Shown piece after piece: positions 7,300-15,695 of a DNA stretch of 30,176 bases. The stretch's first letter is position 1. Every line of letters begins with the position of its first letter. This DNA is from an uncultured Spartobacteria bacterium (GTDB lineage: Bacteria; Verrucomicrobiota; Verrucomicrobiia; Chthoniobacterales; JAATET01): the NCBI GenBank assembly GCA_938011325.1, contig CALLUD010000008.1, forward strand, positions 1 through 30,176, read 5' to 3'. The position numbers and the translations under genes are program-made. The notes below the pieces were generated by a model. The model worked only from the letters and a program-made list of their open reading frames with translations. It was not told where the DNA came from and did no database searches.

Positions 7300-8370
7300 A
7301 TGAAGTTTGTCGACCAGATTCGCGTGCACGCCATCGCCGGTGAGGGAGGGCGGGGGTGCGTGAGTTTTCGCCGCGAGAAGTTTGTGCCGAAGGGAGGCCC
7401 CGATGGCGGCAATGGCGGCGACGGCGGCGACATTATTTTGAAGGCCGACCCGCACACCGACAATCTGGTGGCGCTTTTTTACGAGCCCATCATCCGGGCG
7501 AAGAAAGGCGCGCACGGTCAGGGCAAAAACAAGCACGGCCGGAGTGCCCCGCCGACGATCGTGAAGGTGCCGGTCGGGACGATCGTTTATCAATTGCCCG
7601 ACGAATTCGTGCCCCACGCGCCGGACCCGTTTTCCGACGAGGACGAGGCGCCGCGCGAGCGGCCGAAGATCGAGCCGGGGCAGCTGCCGGTGCTGGCCGA
7701 TCTCGTCGAGCCGGGACAGGAATTTGTTCTGTGCGCCGGCGGCAAGGGTGGGCGTGGCAATACGACATTCAAAAGCTCCCGAAATCGCGCGCCGCGCCAA
7801 TACACCGAGGGCGAGCCGGGCGAGGAAGGCTGGTTTCTCCTCGAGCTGCGCACGATCGCATTTGCGGGGCTCGTGGGATTTCCCAACGCCGGCAAATCCA
7901 CGCTGCTTGGCGCGATTTCCTCGGCGCATCCGAAGGTCGCGTCGTATCCCTTCACGACGCTGAATCCCGTCGTGGGCGTGGTCGAGTTCCCCGACTACAA
8001 GCGGGTCACGGTGGCCGACATCCCGGGCCTCATCGAGGGTGCCCATGAGAACAAGGGCCTCGGGCACGAGTTTCTGAGGCACATTGTGCGCTGTCCGTTG
8101 CTCCTGTTCGTCATCGACATGGCGGGCAGCGAGGGACGCGACCCGGTGGCCGATTTCAAGACGCTGAGGCAGGAGCTCGATCTTTACGATGCCACGCTCG
8201 GCACGCGCCCGTGGGCGGTGGTTGCCAACAAGATGGATCTTGAACCGGCGGCGGAGAATCTCAAGCGCTTCAAGCGCTCGGTGCGGAAGGCGCCGATATT
8301 TCCGATGGCGGCGGGGCTCGGAGAGGGCGTGGAGGAATTGAAGACCTTCCTGCGCCAGCAGCTCGACTGA
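7300..8370 (+). CDS. obg: GTPase Obg (CgtA)
   Basis: A conserved P-loop GTPase acting in 50S ribosome assembly and stress control, 356 aa. Residues 1 to about 180 are the glycine-rich Obg fold (GGRGCVSFRREKFVPKGGPDGG, GGKGGRGNTTFKSSRNRAPR). The G domain follows: G1 GFPNAGKS (193-200), switch region YPFTTLNPVVGVV, G3 DIPGLIEGAHENKGLGHEFL, G4 NKMD. It lacks the extra C-terminal domain found in Bacillus Obg. An unusual acidic/proline insertion of roughly 30 residues (around PDPFSDEDEAPRERPK, about 107-125) interrupts the Obg fold after VGTIVYQ. The stop at 8370 is only 10 nt from the convergent lipoprotein gene, with no terminator visible between them. Confidence 0.95.
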   Translation: MKFVDQIRVHAIAGEGGRGCVSFRREKFVPKGGPDGGNGGDGGDIILKADPHTDNLVALFYEPIIRAKKGAHGQGKNKHGRSAPPTIVKVPVGTIVYQLPDEFVPHAPDPFSDEDEAPRERPKIEPGQLPVLADLVEPGQEFVLCAGGKGGRGNTTFKSSRNRAPRQYTEGEPGEEGWFLLELRTIAFAGLVGFPNAGKSTLLGAISSAHPKVASYPFTTLNPVVGVVEFPDYKRVTVADIPGLIEGAHENKGLGHEFLRHIVRCPLLLFVIDMAGSEGRDPVADFKTLRQELDLYDATLGTRPWAVVANKMDLEPAAENLKRFKRSVRKAPIFPMAAGLGEGVEELKTFLRQQLD

Positions 8371-8380
8371 CTCGGAAGAC

Positions 8381-8503
8381 CTATTCGTGGATCACGGTCG
8401 TCGTCCGTTCCACGGTCCGATCCGGAGTCTCCTTCTCGACGCTGATGCATCCGGAGAGGATCGAGAAGGCGGCAAGGGCGGACAAAAGCAGGATGGTTTT
8501 CAT
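8381..8503 (-). CDS. Small (40-aa) predicted lipoprotein
   Basis: An open frame of 40 residues with every hallmark of a lipoprotein. It starts MKTILLLSALAAFSIL and has the lipobox LSGC with C19 as the lipidated cysteine. The mature part is short and hydrophilic (ISVEKETPDRTVERTTTVIHE) with no known domain. AGGAG lies 2 nt before the ATG on the minus strand, close but usable. It lies 57 nt downstream of cysI on the same strand and converges on obg. Tiny lipoproteins of this build recur in Gram-negative genomes (compare entericidins), but I cannot assign a function. Confidence 0.65.
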   Translation of the reverse strand: MKTILLLSALAAFSILSGCISVEKETPDRTVERTTTVIHE

Positions 8504-8559
8504 GACTCCTGCGGATCGTTTCGCCCTCGCGCCCCGGATGGGTGAAAGCGGCCCGCGCG

Positions 8560-10287
8560 CTATGTCGCGACCGGCTCGGCGTTCACGGGCGTGCCCACGC
8601 TGACATTGGTGGCGTCCGGCGGCAGCACGACGCGATCGCAGAAATCGCCGAACCGTTCGCCCTCCCGCCGCTCGAGCGCGTAGCGCTTGATGATGGGCGC
8701 GAGCATTTGCACGGCTTCGTCCACGGTGACGCTTTGAGCAAGGAGTCGCGAAAGGCGGGTGCCATTGTAGGCCGCGCCGACGTAGAGCGCGTATTTGCGA
8801 GGTGCGCGACCGACGAGGCCGATCTCCGCCAGATACGGACGGGCGCAGCCATTCGGGCAGCCGGTGATGCGCAGACTGATCGCCTCGGAGGACAGTCCGG
8901 CCTCCTCGAAGACCGCCTCGAACTTCTCGAGCACCTCGGGCAGGGCGCGTTCACTTTCCGCAAGCGCGAGGCCGCAGGTCGGCAGGGCGACGCACGAGAG
9001 GGCGTTGAGCCGGAGTCCGGAGCGCGCGTTTTCGTTCGACAGGCCGTGTTTCGCGAGGATCGCGTCGATCTTTGGCTTCTGCTCGGCGGTGACGCCGGAG
9101 ATGGTGAGATTCTGCGACGGCGTGAGCCGGAAATCGCCCGTGTGAATCTCGGCGATTTCGCGAAGCGCCGTTTTCATCGGCCATCCTTCGACGTCCTTGA
9201 TGCGACCGCTGAGGATGTGGAGGCCGTAGAACCACGTTCCATCGACGCATTGGTGCCAGCCGTGCGGATCCTCGATGGTTTCGAAATGGAACGGGCGGGC
9301 CGGGGCCAGTTTGATGCCCGAGCGCTTCTCGACCTCGGCCTTGAACCAATCCAGCCCGCGGTCGTCGATCGTGTATTTGAGGCGCGCGTGCTTGCGATTC
9401 GTGCGGTCGCCGTAGTCGCGCTGCGTGGTGAGAACCGCCGTGCCAATCGCGTTCACCTGGTCCGGTTCAATGAAACCGAGCACGTCAGCCAGGCGCGGAT
9501 ACGTCTCGGCGTTGCCGTGGTTCATTCCCTGGCCTCCGCCGACGGTGACGTTGTAGCCGACGAGTTTGCCGTCCTCGACGATTGCGATGAAACCGAGGTC
9601 CTGGGAAAAGATGTCGACGTCGTTGGACGGCGGGAGCGCGAAGCCAGTCTTGAATTTCCGCGGGAGATACGTGTCGCCATAGAGCGGTTCGACCTCCGGT
9701 TCCCCGCCGGCCACCAATTTCTCGTCGAGCCAGATCTCGTGGTAGGCGCGGGTCCTCGGCAGCGCCCATTCGCTCCAGGCCTTCGCGTGTTCGTAAACCT
9801 GCTGCAGCACCTCGCTGCGCTCCGGATTTGGCGGAGCCATCACGTTGCGGTTCACGTCGCCGCAGGCCGCGATCGAGTCGAGCAGCACCTTGTGCATGCT
9901 CTGAATGAGGGGCTTCACATTGCCTTTGACGATGCCGTGGAACTGGAACGTCTGCCGGGTCGTGAGACGCAGCGACGGCGTGGCGAGGTCGTCGGCCAGT
10001 TTGTCCAGAACGAGCCATTGCTGCGGCGTGGCGCGGCCGCCGGGAAGGCGCACACGGAGCATGAAACCGTAGGCCTTTTCCTTGCCTTCCTTTTTCAGCG
10101 CGGTGCGCAGGTCGCGGTCGTCCTGCAAATAGAGGCCGTGGAACTTGCAGAGCTGGTTGCTCTCCTCGGAGATCGCACCAGTGGAAAGGTCGGCCATGTC
10201 CTCCGCGATGTGGCCGCGGAGGTGGTTCGATGCGGCTTTGATGCCTTCGTTGGGGACGAGTTTCACGCCCTCGGTTTCGTTACTCAT
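8560..10287 (-). CDS. cysI: Assimilatory sulfite reductase haemoprotein subunit
   Basis: This enzyme reduces sulfite to sulfide by six electrons using sirohaem coupled to a [4Fe-4S] cluster, for cysteine synthesis in the cytoplasm. At 575 aa it has normal CysI length. The cluster/sirohaem cysteines are C432 and C438 (CVALPTCGLALAES) and C477 and C481 (TGCPNGCARPY), almost the positions in E. coli CysI. Other family segments: RLTTRQTFQFHGI, CGDVNRNVMAPPNP, LPRKFKTGF and VGGGQGMNHG. No flavoprotein CysJ or cysH is adjacent, so the electron donor may be ferredoxin or a CysJ elsewhere. A large open frame exists on the opposite strand but is a codon-bias shadow. The 240 nt upstream has no gene. 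Confidence 0.95.
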   Translation of the reverse strand: MSNETEGVKLVPNEGIKAASNHLRGHIAEDMADLSTGAISEESNQLCKFHGLYLQDDRDLRTALKKEGKEKAYGFMLRVRLPGGRATPQQWLVLDKLADDLATPSLRLTTRQTFQFHGIVKGNVKPLIQSMHKVLLDSIAACGDVNRNVMAPPNPERSEVLQQVYEHAKAWSEWALPRTRAYHEIWLDEKLVAGGEPEVEPLYGDTYLPRKFKTGFALPPSNDVDIFSQDLGFIAIVEDGKLVGYNVTVGGGQGMNHGNAETYPRLADVLGFIEPDQVNAIGTAVLTTQRDYGDRTNRKHARLKYTIDDRGLDWFKAEVEKRSGIKLAPARPFHFETIEDPHGWHQCVDGTWFYGLHILSGRIKDVEGWPMKTALREIAEIHTGDFRLTPSQNLTISGVTAEQKPKIDAILAKHGLSNENARSGLRLNALSCVALPTCGLALAESERALPEVLEKFEAVFEEAGLSSEAISLRITGCPNGCARPYLAEIGLVGRAPRKYALYVGAAYNGTRLSRLLAQSVTVDEAVQMLAPIIKRYALERREGERFGDFCDRVVLPPDATNVSVGTPVNAEPVAT

Positions 10288-10528
10288 TCAGGCTAGGGTA
10301 TTCAATTTGGTCGTCCGCGCGTGGCGACGAGATGGCAAACTGGATCGCCGGCCGGTCCTGGCATTGCGCCCGGGCCATGCGGCGGGTGACCAATATGCAT
10401 CAAAAATGGAATGCGGCCAACCGTCCAGCACGGGAAGGTGTGTCATGCCGCGAAGTTCCAAAGGCAAACTATCGGGGTTGCGCGGGAAATGCCAAGCCCG
10501 ATAAGGGCTGCCGGGATCCTCGGCTGGC
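10288..10528. other. Gene-free interval upstream of cysI
   Basis: This stretch of about 240 nt lies between the stop of the giant cytochrome protein gene and the cysI start, both on the minus strand. It should hold the cysI promoter, but I see no convincing -35/-10 pair. A weak 5-bp hairpin (agccc/gggct, 10495-10509) lies just beyond the upstream gene's stop and lacks a T-run, so it is not a clear terminator. No sulfur-responsive riboswitch is recognisable by eye. Confidence 0.4.
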
Positions 10529-13500
10529 TCAATCGATGACGCGCACTCTGTAGAACCGGGCGTCCGCGCCGTCGGGATCGTCGTCGAACTCGAACCGCTC
10601 GCCGCTTCCGGTTCCATTGTAAATGGGCGTCCAGTTCTCGAGGTCGGTGCTCCACTCGATCACGTAATTTCTCGATGCCGGCACGACGAGCCGGAGTTTC
10701 ACCGTCTCCGGCGCGCCGTTTGCGGGCGGGTCGAAGGAGAGATCCAGCTCCACCGGCTGGGTATGGATCGTGACGCCGGCCGAAGTGGTGCTTTCCCCGC
10801 CATTGTCGAACGCGATTGCGCGAAGCGTGTGGGTGCCAACGGGCGGCGAGGCCCAGTTCCATTCGTAGGGCATCGCCGTGCTTTCGCCGAGCCGTTGATC
10901 GTCGGCCCAGAATTCCACCCGCGTGATCTCGCCATCGATGTCGCCGGCCTCCGCGAGCAGGCGAACCGTTTCCTGCGGCAGGAAGGTCGAGCCGCCGGAC
11001 GGCGAAGTGAGCGCAACCACGGGCGGCTCGTTTTCGGATTTCACGATGATCACGGAAACCGGGCTGGTGCGCGCGCCTCCCGTGGCATCGACCGCGCGTG
11101 CGGTGATCTCGTGGCTGCCAATGGGCGGTGCGTTCCACACGAAGGAATAGGGCGGATTCGTGGCTCTCCCGACTTCGGTGCCATTCACGAGAAACTCCAC
11201 ATGGTCAATGGTGCCGTCGGGATCGCTGGCATCGGCCACCAGCGTGATCGATGCCGGATTGGCAAACTCGGCTCCATTGAGCGGCTGCGCGAGCGCGACC
11301 CTCGGGACGAGGTTGGCCGCGACTTCGTGACTCTTGATCTGGATGAAACAAATCTTGGTGTTCACCGCGGACACGCCGAGCGAGACGGTGAGACGACCGT
11401 CCGTCACGCGGCGGGTTGCGGTGGCATCGAGGAAAGGCGTCTGGGCGTTTGTGGTGCCGTTGATGAGGGTCAGGCCCTCGACCATCACGTGTTGAGTGCC
11501 GTTTGGTGAGGCCGGGTCGCCGGCGACGACACGCACTTCGTAGGTGGCGTCGGGAACCTGAATCTCCCATTGCGCGCCCGAGCCGGCGCCGCCCATTGAC
11601 AGGAAGGTGTTGTGCGGGAGGTCGGGACCGCCGGCAACTTCCTGAGCCGCCGGGGAATGATTTTCGGACCAGCCATAGACCAGGCCGTTCGGGCGCTGCG
11701 CGAAGACCTCGCCGGAGTCGACGTGGAATCCCTCGGGCACTGCGGAGCCGGCGGGCTGGAAGTTGATGCCGAGGTTGTAGGTCAACATGTCCGGGTGAAC
11801 GAAGGTGAGATGATCGGCAGCAACCTGCGTGGCCACTCCATTGTTGTGGGACGACACCGCGATGCCCGCGTAGACGGTGGCATTCATGTCGACCGTTTGA
11901 GCTCCGCCGACCTGTGCCCAGCTCGTGCCGTTGGTGGATTGGTAGGCGCGGAAGGTATTGCCGGAGCGCACGAGCCGCATCCATCGAGGCGCCGCAATGC
12001 CGGTGGTCCGCCCGACTTCGATGGCGTCGATATCGGCGGTGGTGCGAGCCTGGAAGGTCGCGCCGTTCTGCGGCGTGATGGCGGAGAAGGCGAACGGGGA
12101 GCCCGGCTCGAGCGTTTCGCGGAACATCACCCCGGCCTTCGCCCAGGGATCGGTGTTCGCGAGAGAGACGATGCGCGCAATGACCTCTCCGTCGCCGGTG
12201 AATTTCCGATACACGAAGTGCATGCCATCGGCGGCGTTCCAGATGTCCGTGCCGGATGCAGCGATCGTGAACGCCCCGTCTTCATACGCGGCGCCGCCGG
12301 CGACTCCCACGTTCCCGATGTCCTGATGAGCCATCGGAGACGGGAAATATGACGACTGCAAATCCACGAGCACCACGGGCGACGCACCGAGATTTCCCGC
12401 GCGATCCGCGGCGACCGCGGTGAGGTAGTGGGTGCCATTCCACAGGCCAAACCAGTCGAACTCGAACGGTGCGGTGGTGTCGGTGCCCACAAGGCTGTCG
12501 CCATCGTAGAACTCGACTCGCGCGATGCCGTCCGCATCAAACGCATCGGCCCGCAGCCTCACCGGCAGATCGGTGGTGAGGAACTCCGAGCCGTTTGCGG
12601 GCGCGGTCATGCGAACGATCGGCGCCGGATTCGACTCGAGCGAGAGGAGCCATTCCTTGATGACCTCAACGCCATCGTGATCGACGAGATTTTTGGCCAG
12701 CGGCGGCATCTGGAAATTCGCGCCCCCCGCAAGAAGGATGCGCTGATACAAGACCGAGTGCGCTTCGCTGCCCGGGAAAATGACACGGCCAAGCGGGTCG
12801 CCGAGGTTGTTGACGAGCGGCCCGTAGATCAGCCCCTGGTGGCTGAGCGGTGTGTCGAAGCGCGCGTCCCAGAGGGCATTCACGCCGCCGGGGCGGTGAC
12901 AGCTCGCGCAGTTGGCGTCGAGATAGGAACGCGCGCGCAACTCGATCGAGGCGGAGGTGTCGTCGAGCGCTGCGAGCCTGTCGAGGTTCGGAATCTCTTC
13001 CTCGGAAGGCGGTTCGTCGAAGAGCCCTATGTGCGCCCACGAGCGCAGCTGGTTGTCGGTGACGTTGTTGGGGTAGAGCAGGTTGCCATTGAGCTGGCGG
13101 GTCTTTGGCCCGAGCACGCCGCCGGCGGCGGAAGAGTGGCAGGAGAGGCAGTCAACGCGGCTCGGATAATACCAGGGCTGCAACCGCGCGTTCTGCAGAT
13201 GGAAGACCGCGGTTGCCGGGGCGCCCACGTCGTGGGACGTCACGGCCGCTCCAAAATAGACCGTGTCGGGCAGGTCGAGCGTCTGCCGCGCGAGTTCCAC
13301 CCACCACGCACCGTCTTCGCTCGTGTAGGCGGTGAAGACATCGCCTTCGCGGCGCAGTCGCAGCCAGGTGTTCGGGTAATTCACGCGCGGGTTCGGCGCC
13401 GTGGGATAAATGACGGTGGTGGGACCGCCGGTGTTTGCGCGGTATTGAAATTCGTAGCCGCCGTCGTTGTTGTTGCGGGCTGCGTTGGTCGGGAATGCGA

Positions 13501-15556
13501 GTGCGAACACGTGCCGGCTGCCTGCTGCGAGCGACTCGCGCGCCATGAGCCCCGCCTTCGTATAGAGGTTCGTGTTGCTCACGGACTCGATGCGCACGTA
13601 GACGTCGAAGTCGCCGGTGCGCTGCTGCCAGGCGAAATGGAATTGATCGGCGTTGCCGAAGATGTCGTTTCCGCCACCGGTGAGTTCGAGCTTGTCGCCG
13701 GTGCGCGTCGTCGAGCCCGCGATTGCGGGGCCGCCCACGTCCGTTCCGGTGAACCCGCCGACCGGTGCGGTCTTCACCGCAATGTTCTCCGTGAGGGAGC
13801 CGTCCATGAGGTCGGCGTCGCTGTTGTCCGCCCGCCATTTGTAGGTCGCGCCATAGACGGCGCCGGATTCCATCTTCACCAGCAGACGCGTTTCCAGCCG
13901 CTTCCGGACGGATGGATCCGTGTCGTCGACCGGAAGCTCGAAATGCTTCACGAGCACGCTTCCCGCCGGCCACGTCCATTCGCCCGTTGCCTTGAATCCG
14001 ATGGTCGCGCCCGAGGGAATCGCCGCCCAGCGCGACTTCACGGCGCCGTCCGACCAGAACGGGAGGTTGAGCGCGTAGGGAATCAACTTGTCGCTTGGGG
14101 TGAGCGTCTCCATGTCGCTGAAGACGCCGGTTTCCGAGAGCGTGGCCGGCAGCTTGCCCGCGGGAGGCGGGCCGCCGCGCTGGAGTTTGTAGATGTAGCC
14201 GCCGACGCTGCTGAGCTGGCAAAGGTAGAGTTCGCCGTTGGCATCGTGGCCGAATGACGAGATGCCCGTGTAGTCCGCTCCGGCGCTTGGTCCGGAGCCC
14301 TTCGGCATGGTCGCGAGCAGGATCTTGCCGGCCTGTGTCGTCGGCGTGTGCGTCGACTCGTCGAGCACCCAGATCTTGTTCGAGACGTTGTCGGCGAAGA
14401 GGTATTTGCCGACCAGCTCCGGAAATTCCGAACCCCGGTAAACGTAGCCGCCTATGATCGCGAAGCCGTCGCTGCCGTGCGCGTAGTCGAGCACGGGACG
14501 GCGGTTGATTCCGATGTAGGGCGGCTTGAGGTCGCCGTTGTAGCCCTCGATCTTGTCCCACTGGAAGTTGAGGCCCGGGGGGTCGCTCGGCTCGATGATG
14601 TCGAGTTCTTCGCGCGCGCCTTCGCCGACGTCGCCGATGAAGATGCGACGTGTGACGGGGTCGATCGTCATGCGGTGCGGACTGCGCAGGCCGATCGCGA
14701 AAAATTCCTCGCAGGCGCCCGGGACGCCGACGAATGGATTGTCGTTCGGGATGTAGTAACTGTTTGGCCAGTTCGGGCCGACCTCGCCGGCGGGGCGTTT
14801 CGTGGGCGGGTGGCTGATGTCGCCGCCGCGTTTGTCCACGTCGATGCGAAGCACGCCGCTGAAGAGCCCGCCGGTGATGCGCTGATCGTGCGCGCGGATC
14901 GCGTCGTTTCCGTTGGTCAGGTAAAGAAAGCCGTTGTCGGGATGAAAGAACATCCCGCCTCCGTTGTGCCAGAGGTTCTCGGACATCTGCTCGATGATGA
15001 CGTATTCGGACGCGGGATCGAAAATTCCGGTTGCCGGGTCCATCGTGTAGCGGACGAGCTTTTGCCGCGTTGGCGTGTTGGTGGGCGGCCGGGCCGTGGG
15101 GCTTCCGAGCGTGGTGCCGGGCGGCACCCAGTTATACCAGATGTAAACGTAGTGGTTGGTCTCGAAGTCGGGATGGAACGCGAGACCAAGCAAACCGCAG
15201 TCATCCCACCCCTGACATTGCTCGTGGATATCCAGTGCGAGCGTCTTGGTGGAGACATCCGGATCGTTCTCGAAGGCGTAAACGCGGCCTTCGCGTTCCC
15301 ACACGACGAGCTTGTTTGTGCCAGGGATCGGCAGGAGGCCGAGTGGGTTCAGGAAGGTGATGTTCGGGAAGGCCTTTACCGTCGACCAGTTCGACGGGAT
15401 GGTCGGCGGCTCGGGTGGCAGTTTCCCATCGAGGTAGGGTCCGACCACCGGTCGTTGCGTGAGTCCATACTCCTGGCCACGGGCGGGCGGAAGAAGGGCA
15501 AGGCCGGCGAGGAACGCGAAGAGACAAAGCGAACGGCGGGCAAGAAAATCCATCAT
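10529..15556 (-). CDS. Giant exported protein: sugar-dehydrogenase propeller, dihaem cytochrome domain and Ig/beta-sandwich repeats
   Basis: A 1675-aa exported protein. The signal peptide is residues 1 to about 30 (LARRSLCLFAFLAGLALLPPARGQ). Residues about 60-465 form a PQQ-type glucose/sorbosone dehydrogenase propeller (CGLLGLAFHPDF, IGLRSPHRMTIDPVTR, IGDVGEGAREELDII). From about 468 comes a cytochrome domain of the SO2930/HNE_0200 type (LPFWSDGAVKSRWAAIP, WTWPAGSVLVKHFEL). It is interrupted at about 600-795 by a DUF1349-like beta-sandwich, then resumes (YYPSRVDCLSCH) with haem motifs C803-x2-C806-H807 and C883-x2-C886-H887. The tail has an Ig-like domain (975-1068), a second DUF1349-like module (1070-1255), a malectin-like segment (1260-1415), two more Ig-like domains (1417-1595) and a C-terminal module with YVIEWSTDLENW common in this phylum. 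It probably oxidises sugars or alcohols at the cell surface and passes electrons to haem; substrate unknown. The start could be either of two adjacent ATGs (15556 or 15553). Confidence 0.88.
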   Translation of the reverse strand: MMDFLARRSLCLFAFLAGLALLPPARGQEYGLTQRPVVGPYLDGKLPPEPPTIPSNWSTVKAFPNITFLNPLGLLPIPGTNKLVVWEREGRVYAFENDPDVSTKTLALDIHEQCQGWDDCGLLGLAFHPDFETNHYVYIWYNWVPPGTTLGSPTARPPTNTPTRQKLVRYTMDPATGIFDPASEYVIIEQMSENLWHNGGGMFFHPDNGFLYLTNGNDAIRAHDQRITGGLFSGVLRIDVDKRGGDISHPPTKRPAGEVGPNWPNSYYIPNDNPFVGVPGACEEFFAIGLRSPHRMTIDPVTRRIFIGDVGEGAREELDIIEPSDPPGLNFQWDKIEGYNGDLKPPYIGINRRPVLDYAHGSDGFAIIGGYVYRGSEFPELVGKYLFADNVSNKIWVLDESTHTPTTQAGKILLATMPKGSGPSAGADYTGISSFGHDANGELYLCQLSSVGGYIYKLQRGGPPPAGKLPATLSETGVFSDMETLTPSDKLIPYALNLPFWSDGAVKSRWAAIPSGATIGFKATGEWTWPAGSVLVKHFELPVDDTDPSVRKRLETRLLVKMESGAVYGATYKWRADNSDADLMDGSLTENIAVKTAPVGGFTGTDVGGPAIAGSTTRTGDKLELTGGGNDIFGNADQFHFAWQQRTGDFDVYVRIESVSNTNLYTKAGLMARESLAAGSRHVFALAFPTNAARNNNDGGYEFQYRANTGGPTTVIYPTAPNPRVNYPNTWLRLRREGDVFTAYTSEDGAWWVELARQTLDLPDTVYFGAAVTSHDVGAPATAVFHLQNARLQPWYYPSRVDCLSCHSSAAGGVLGPKTRQLNGNLLYPNNVTDNQLRSWAHIGLFDEPPSEEEIPNLDRLAALDDTSASIELRARSYLDANCASCHRPGGVNALWDARFDTPLSHQGLIYGPLVNNLGDPLGRVIFPGSEAHSVLYQRILLAGGANFQMPPLAKNLVDHDGVEVIKEWLLSLESNPAPIVRMTAPANGSEFLTTDLPVRLRADAFDADGIARVEFYDGDSLVGTDTTAPFEFDWFGLWNGTHYLTAVAADRAGNLGASPVVLVDLQSSYFPSPMAHQDIGNVGVAGGAAYEDGAFTIAASGTDIWNAADGMHFVYRKFTGDGEVIARIVSLANTDPWAKAGVMFRETLEPGSPFAFSAITPQNGATFQARTTADIDAIEVGRTTGIAAPRWMRLVRSGNTFRAYQSTNGTSWAQVGGAQTVDMNATVYAGIAVSSHNNGVATQVAADHLTFVHPDMLTYNLGINFQPAGSAVPEGFHVDSGEVFAQRPNGLVYGWSENHSPAAQEVAGGPDLPHNTFLSMGGAGSGAQWEIQVPDATYEVRVVAGDPASPNGTQHVMVEGLTLINGTTNAQTPFLDATATRRVTDGRLTVSLGVSAVNTKICFIQIKSHEVAANLVPRVALAQPLNGAEFANPASITLVADASDPDGTIDHVEFLVNGTEVGRATNPPYSFVWNAPPIGSHEITARAVDATGGARTSPVSVIIVKSENEPPVVALTSPSGGSTFLPQETVRLLAEAGDIDGEITRVEFWADDQRLGESTAMPYEWNWASPPVGTHTLRAIAFDNGGESTTSAGVTIHTQPVELDLSFDPPANGAPETVKLRLVVPASRNYVIEWSTDLENWTPIYNGTGSGERFEFDDDPDGADARFYRVRVID

Positions 15557-15644
15557 CCTGGGGGAGGAGACTGCAGCCGGGAACTCTCGACCGCCTCGAC
15601 GTGGTTGGCAACGTTCCGGCGCGCCGGGACGGGGATTTGTCGCA

Positions 15645-15673
15645 CGATTTGCCCAAAACCAGAGGGCAAATTG
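15645..15673. promoter_or_regulatory. Hairpin or dyad between the halogenase and cytochrome-protein genes
   Basis: cgatttgccc (15645-15654) pairs with gggcaaattg (15664-15673), 10 bp including one G-T pair, around a 9-nt loop. It lies just past the halogenase stop and about 90 nt before the start of the giant cytochrome protein. No T-run follows on either strand, so a rho-independent terminator is unlikely; an operator or RNA processing hairpin is possible. Confidence 0.35.
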
Positions 15674-15695
15674 CGTCATTGATGCGGCGTGAGCC

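Noticed and set aside
8542..10296. 584-aa open frame on the plus strand, opposite cysI
   Set aside because: It exactly mirrors cysI, has no recognisable domain and is Arg/Glu/Val-rich as expected from the reverse of GC-biased codons. The cysI product has all catalytic cysteines.
12428..15682. Long plus-strand open frames (609 and 444 aa) opposite the giant cytochrome protein
   Set aside because: Antisense shadows of a gene with clear domains; no start context and no family match.
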